Position numbers and translations under genes: made by a program | Notes under the pieces: model-generated | What the model was told of the DNA's origin: nothing | Database searches by the model: none | Seen by the model: only the letters and a program-made list of their open reading frames with translations | Shown here: piece by piece, positions 58,501 through 64,000 of the stretch | Numbering within the stretch: position 1 is the stretch's first letter | Layout: each line of letters opens with the position of its first letter | NCBI RefSeq assembly: GCF_020921035.1 | Contig: NC_063152.1 | Span: 9,934,001-9,998,000 of the forward strand | DNA from: Rhodamnia argentea | Lineage: Eukaryota; Streptophyta; Magnoliopsida; Myrtales; Myrtaceae | DNA: 64,000 nt | Direction: 5' to 3'

Positions 58501-60364
58501 AGTTTTGCGGTTCTGGCATTCTTTTGCATGACGTTCATTCATGAGGATCAATCTTCCTTGGGCAGTTGCTTGTAGAGCATTTGCTCGGAGGCTGTGGCGC
58601 TTGATCTACTCTCTAAGTTATGTTCTGTAGATGCATAGCAGTGCAGATGATCTGTCACTGAGTTATCTCCTTCGGTGAACTGTTAATACTTTTCTTCAAT
58701 ATTAGGAAATCGTGTATTTCTTATCTCTCAATGTCTTTAAAAGTAATTTGTGAAAATCTACAGTTTGTTCTTCCTGTCACCTGGTCATATGGCAAAAAAT
58801 ATGGGGTTACTTTGGAACAGCTAGCTTTATGGTGGAGTGAGAGGCCTGCGAAAATCGCTGGACAAAAGTTAAAGGTGACTGCTTCAGTTTCCCTTTTAAT
58901 TTAAGATTATGAAATTATCAACTTACATTTTAGAAGAACTTTTCACAGCATAGACTTGTTTCAATTGATCTTTTTTAAGAACTACAAAATGACTATCTTT
59001 TCTTGGTAAAAACTGATCAAAGTAGTTATTCTCAAAAAAGCAACCGTTATTTAAGGTGTCTATTAAAATGTATTTTTTTTTTAATTTAAACAAATAGAAC
59101 TTTGTTTATTTTTACATGGTGCCAGTCAGATTTGGTTTCCCAATCTCCATATGCTCTTAGAGAACTGGCAATACATAGAATAGACTCCTGCTTTCAGCTT
59201 GCAATCTTCATGATGAAAAGAGTGACAATTCTATTTGCAGGGAGCCATTGCAAGTGGAAACTTTGCAGATATTGTAATATGGGATCCCAGTGCCGAGTTT
59301 GACCTCACCAATGAGTACCCTGTATATATTAAACACCCGGTATGTTGACCGGTTGCGTTGAAAGTTTACCAATTCAAAATTGTACACTTTGCATGTCATT
59401 TTTGTTCAAAAGTGTCAGTTGAAGATAATATTCTGAGGTTTAAACAAATCAAGAAACTAGTGGTCGACAATCTTTCAAGATAACTTGCTGCAGCTTAGGT
59501 CTTCTCATCTCTGCTGAAGTCGCAAAACAAAGCACATTTGGGGGTCTTTTGGGAGTAGAGTTTCTCACCTAATGTTTTACTTAGAACATCCAGATGACAT
59601 TAATGTACTTATATGGTGAACCTATTTCCCTGCCTCAACTAAAGCATGGATGGATTGTTATTGACACATTTTAAGTGTCAAGACAAATAATAATTCAAGT
59701 TTTATCGTTATGCTTAATGCTTTCCAAGCTTTTTTATATAGTAAAGTGACATGTGATCAATCTTGTGAGCAGTCTATCTCAGCCTACATGGGAAGAAGAT
59801 TAGCTGGAAAGGTTTTTGCTACTTTTGTTGGAGGAAATCTTGTGTATAAAGAGGGAAAGCATGCTGCCGCTGCCTGTGGTGTTCAAATCCTTGCCAAAAA
59901 TATGAACAAATTAACAGGTAGTCCCACAGTTCTTCCCCTAAGTAATCTTTTCCTTTGTGTTATGTATAATAGTGCAGCTTTCACTTTTCTTTACGTCATC
60001 ATACCTGTTTACTCTTCAAATCCTTGCCAAAATATGAACAAATTAACAGGTAATCCCACAGTTCTTCCCCTAAGTAATCTTTTCCTTTCTGATATGTATA
60101 ATAGTGCAGCTTTCACTTTTCTTTACGTCATCATACCTGTTTACTCTTCAAATCCTTGCCAAAATATGAACAAATTAAGAGGTAATCCCACAGTTCTTCC
60201 CTTAAGTAATCTTTTCCTTTCTGATATGTATAATAGTGCAGCTTTCACTTTTCTTTATGTCATCATACCTGTTTACTCTTCACTAGCTATATTCATAGTC
60301 GTGGGCCAAAGGCTCGATTAGCTGAAACGCAATAATTTCTTCAATAGGGAGGGTTGTGTACTAA
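52584..60364 (+). CDS. ALN: Allantoinase
   Basis: Sixteen exons with agreeing phases: about 52584-52675, 53042-53124, 53388-53508, 53899-53972, 54176-54252, 54478-54514, 54594-54679, 55847-55906, 56179-56321, 56935-57061, 57687-57842, 57915-58025, 58764-58874, 59241-59339, 59773-59917 and 60348-60364; about 512 residues, the family size. It hydrolyses allantoin to allantoate in purine breakdown; plant ALN is an ER enzyme, and the N-terminus has a hydrophobic segment ([17 protein letters not shown]). Amidohydrolase metal ligands are all present: HAHLDDPGR, the Lys of [28 protein letters not shown] and SSDHSPT. Intron 9 appears to use a GC donor (CATG|GCAAGA). If the last donor is not used, the frame runs through a tandem repeat to a stop at 60321. 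Intron 7 holds a long pyrimidine tract (about 54897-54975). Confidence 0.95.
57337..57482 (+). repeat. T/G-rich minisatellite in ALN intron 10
   Basis: Three imperfect copies of a CTTGAGCCYTTTTGTTTTTT...GGGTAAG unit, 40-80 bases apart, with long T runs. It lies inside the intron between exons 10 and 11 and has no coding role. Confidence 0.7.
59882..60282 (+). repeat. 132-bp tandem repeat, three copies, at the ALN 3' end
   Basis: Copies begin at about 59882, 60015 and 60147 (TTCAAATCCTTGCCAAAA) and are nearly identical. The first is 133 bp because of one extra A. The unit starts inside exon 15 and includes its 5' splice site, so three equivalent donors exist (ACAG|GTAGTC, ACAG|GTAATC, AGAG|GTAATC). 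The unit is open in the ALN frame and encodes 44 residues with a hydrophobic run ([13 protein letters not shown]). Confidence 0.9.
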
Positions 60365-63300
60365 GATTCCATCTTTGAAACGAGGAGATTTGCATCCTGG
60401 TTTCATACTCAAGTAGATCTGCAGGTTTTAAGAACACAGCCTTCCATAACTTGTAATGGTAGGTTGAAAGCTGATCGTACTAGTAGGACATCTAGACAAT
60501 AAATCCTGCTGAAAATTTATTCTTAGTCGGACCAATGGAGCAGATTTGCATTTAAGACGGTGTAGACATTAGTGGAAATTCGTTAATGGCAATGTTATGT
60601 CATTGTTTTCAGTGAACATGTGAATAGACAACTTTGCACTGATATTGTTGGAACCGCATGCTAAATTTTTAGGAGAACATCTGAATCTTCTAAAAGGACT
60701 GCCTGCAATATAAATGGGGGTAACGATGTTCTTTGCAATTTTTGATGAATCACATCATTATGTCGCTAGTGTATCTTGAACAGGCCTATTCATCAAACGA
60801 CCTTTGTACATTTTTCGAAGCATGGATTACCTATCTAAGGACAAGGCAAAAGAAACAAAATTTCACACAGCTCGGAGATTTGTGGTTCGGAACTGAACAA
60901 GGACTTGGCACAAGGATAGAAGAGAGAATACTGTGTGAATTGACGCCGTGCAAATGGAATGAAGAGATAAGATGACCCCCTTGACAATATACTGCTTTAG
61001 CATCTCCGTTTGTGGTGTTTCTGTACAGTTCGTGATGTAGGTAGTGGTTTTTGAAGTCTGAAATGTCCAATGCTGTTATAATTATGCTTGTTTCAATTGA
61101 ACTTATATCATTTCCACGTCAGTCCGTAACTGAAATCAATACTCTCTCTCTCTCTCTCTGAACTCAAGTGCAGAACTGCTCATATGTTAGATTGAACGTT
61201 AACAGTTTCTTTATTCTTTCTAAAGGATTTTGAATTAATTTAACTGGCCGCAGAGAAATTACCTTATACAAGTGACATTCGACCTTTTTTTCTTTTTGGC
61301 CGGAAACAACGTTCAACGTCATAGCATGCACAATAAGCTTATGGTATAAGCCATCCCCTACTCGTGTCATGTTATATAAATCCCTTCGGACTCCCTCTCT
61401 CCTCGAGTTGTCACGAGCCTTTGGATTTGGTTAGGGATGAAGATGAGACGCGGATATAACGTGTTGATCCAGTCGCCATCGAAGCCACAAAGGACTATCT
61501 AAATGGATTAATAGGTTTGCCATTTCGACCGAACCTCGATGAGAGCTATTCACTTTGTTTGGCATCAGCAGGTCATTGTCCATTGCCCTTCAGATGTGGA
61601 GAATTTTTTAGATTTTGCCCTTCAGTGCTGCACATATTCTCTCCATGAGAAGAAGTAATTTAGTGAACAGATTCCGGTAGATCTTTCTAATATTTGTAGA
61701 GAATAACAATTACGTGATTATTGAGAGCTAGGTTAGGAAATGTTCTTATCTCATGAGTTAGGGCGGCAAGTCATCCGATCGATGCACGGATTCAGTGATA
61801 ATTGCTTGTCATCAAACTAAATTGAGACTGGTGAATGGCGAGTTTCACGTCGATGATGAAGCAATGGCTGGTCCCTGAAACTCTCCTCGAAGAGGAAGTA
61901 TGAGGCTAAATGCTATGTGCATCTTGATGATCAAGTTCTTTTGTATGCTAAAAAGGGTGCACAGAAGGTTATATGTTCTTTCAACTGCTAATCGTTCTTT
62001 GTACAAATTCTTCATCCTCTGGTTAACAAGGAATTTAGCAAGATTTTCTTTCGGTCGTTGCTGTATTTAAGGAAGCCCCAATTAATCATTTAGTCGAGAA
62101 ACATTTGGGAGATAGATCATATGTATAAGTTTGACCATTTCTCCGCCAATCCTCATGAAGTGTATTAGAATTGTGGGTGTTGGATGTTACCGGTCGCAGC
62201 ATCGAGCCATGTTGGCGAGACGCTCAAGTACGTGACGGGTCCTCGGTTTAGTCTATCGGGTTATGATCTCACACTTCGTGACAAAGCGAGTCTGTGGAAA
62301 ATGTCCTGCTCCATTTCCTCTAGTTTTCCCGAATTCCGACGCCTTATCGAAATCTCGATATGATCTGCTGAGAAATCGCTTAGAAAAGATGGTCGCATCG
62401 ATTGCTTTTAGGTCACGAAGAAATTGCATCTGATCTCGGTGGTGGAGTTTCATCATTGCGCTACAACCTGTGAGCGGTTTGAGTATGACTTAAGGTAAGA
62501 ACGTACGCATGCAACAAACTCAATGTTGAGGTACTATAAACGGAAAATGTCCACGCTGCGTGTGTGGTTTCACTTCTTTCGGTCAAGGCATGCAAGGTTT
62601 GTGTTCATTTCAAGTGGGACCACCGTCCGGAAGCAAGAAAATATCGAAAGAATGCGGTCTACTAGTGATGTGATGGACAGAATCAATCACAATGCATGAA
62701 TAATATGGAACTAGTGCTTTCCAGTGGGGACTTAATATGGGCCGCACAGATTCTTGTAATGTGATTGGTTTGGTCTGGTAGATTAAACTTTATATTAGGG
62801 TTTTGTTAATTAAGTGTTGGGAGGCACTTGTTAAGCAACCCGTTAAGAAAACTTTACAGTTATCAATACATTGATTGCTCACGTGTTATGTGTAATTTGT
62901 GCATTGAAATTATATTATTCCAGATGGAGTATATTGAACGAGTGTGCCTGGGAAAACAGGAACGCTTTATACAATACTTGCTTGTCGGAAGAACTCTCCC
63001 GTAATCTATGTCGTCGACATACCGCCTCCTTATCAATGTTGCAGCTACTATCGCCTCTACATCGTCGCGTGCCTCGTCTCGTTGCCGCTTTAATATTGAC
63101 GATTGCTCATCTCACGCTTCAATTACTAATGATTAGTAGCAACATTGCATTATCTAACAAAGAAGGTTAACTAATCTTGTGAACCAAATGGTCTATTTAT
63201 AGGCATTTTAAGTCATATTGCTTTTCAACCAAAAAAAAGAAGAAGCAATATTGCTTAAAATGTTCTCAGATTTTTATTTTTTTTTTAACGTTCATGCATC

Positions 63301-64000
63301 CGAATCCGGTGGAAACTCAAGGCCAACACAAACTGCTTTGCTTCAGCTCTTAAAACTACAAAAGAAGACTGCAATTTTTTCTGCAGGCTGCAACCAAATT
63401 CACTTCCAAGGAACTGCGTTTCAACATTCGATAAGGTCCCCCACGGACCAAGGCGATCACGACCCCCGCTATTATCAGCCGGTTTCACGTGAATCTCACA
63501 TAATCCGATAAATTGCGAGCGATTTCGCTATTATCAAGGCAAACACGACCCGCTGTCATCATTTTCAGATACTGATTTTTGTTTTTGGGAAAGCTTCGGA
63601 CAGCTTTGAGGTTTACCCCAATGGAGAGGTTTCCCCTTTCAACCGCCCATGACAAGTTCTTCAGCTTCGATCGTGATGAATCTTCAATCGTTTTCAATGG
63701 CCCGAAAAGGCAAAAGCGACAAGCTCTCCAATTAGAATCCTGGCCTGAAAAAAACCTCCGATTGGAAGTTAAAATATGCTTGGAAGCTAAGAAGGCCGTG
63801 TTTGCTTAAGCTCCGGGGAAAGCAAAAGGTAGTGCTTTTTCCTTGCTAAAATTCGAAATATTATTTGGATTTCGAAAAAATTATGTGTGGATTAAGCTAC
63901 CAAGAATTTGTATATTATAGAAGTTTCGAGTGTCGGGGGCTAAGAAAAAGCCGAAGCGCATCCGTCGCAACTTTTGGATTGAGCATAAAGAGAGGAACAA
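60365..64000. other. Distal flank, no recognised gene
   Basis: It begins with the ALN 3' UTR. A short (CT)n run lies at about 61141-61160. Frames at 60733-60975, 62253-62456, 62871-63170 and 63218-63809 are small, overlap on both strands and show no motif I recognise. Transposon ends and intact retroelement motifs were looked for and not seen. Confidence 0.35.

Noticed and set aside
59710..60321. 203-codon frame as an independent small membrane-protein gene
   Set aside because: Its first part is exon 15 of allantoinase and the rest is the 132-bp tandem repeat inside the last intron.

Overview
This window is nuclear DNA from a flowering plant, very probably a eudicot. The genes are split by many AT-rich GT-AG introns, and the gaps hold short non-autonomous transposons, a SINE and retroelement debris. 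The coding content is plant specific: TIR-class NB-LRR immune receptors, a PPR protein, a sphingolipid delta-4 desaturase and a ureide-pathway allantoinase. The TIR-NB-LRR style and the GC-cored inverted-repeat elements remind me of Myrtaceae (Eucalyptus-like). That is an impression from memory, not something the sequence proves.

Layout. 0-6 kb: an intact intronless PPR gene (2326-3747, +, like Arabidopsis At5g46100), then a decayed Copia retrotransposon end. 6-24 kb: an immune-receptor cluster. It has two minus-strand NB-LRR genes of TIR-NB-LRR descent that lack a visible TIR exon (6091-8638 and 11381-14615). Across about 5 kb packed with inverted-repeat elements, a complete TIR-NB-LRR gene (19780-24164, +) faces away from them. 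24-31 kb: a LINE RNase H remnant and an intact two-exon sphingolipid delta-4 desaturase (27994-29971, +). 31.6-40.5 kb: a complete 15-exon TFB2 gene (p52 subunit of TFIIH, -). 41-52 kb: no intact gene was recognised. This stretch holds a SINE with target-site duplication, a roughly 970-bp inverted-repeat element, two oppositely oriented fragments of a Dicer-like 3 gene, a GC-rich repeat core and another inverted-repeat element. 52.3-60.4 kb: a complete 16-exon allantoinase (ALN, +) with three G-boxes upstream, one GC-AG intron, and a 132-bp tandem repeat that triplicates the last 5' splice site. 60.4-64 kb: no recognised gene.

The three receptors share one exon plan (NB-ARC exon, about 95-codon linker exon, LRR exon, all joined in phase 0), so they come from one local family. 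The other genes are unrelated single-copy housekeeping or metabolic genes, and nothing suggests they are co-regulated. Splice junctions were placed by reading frame, consensus sites and remembered homologues, so each may be off by a base or two. No database search was possible.
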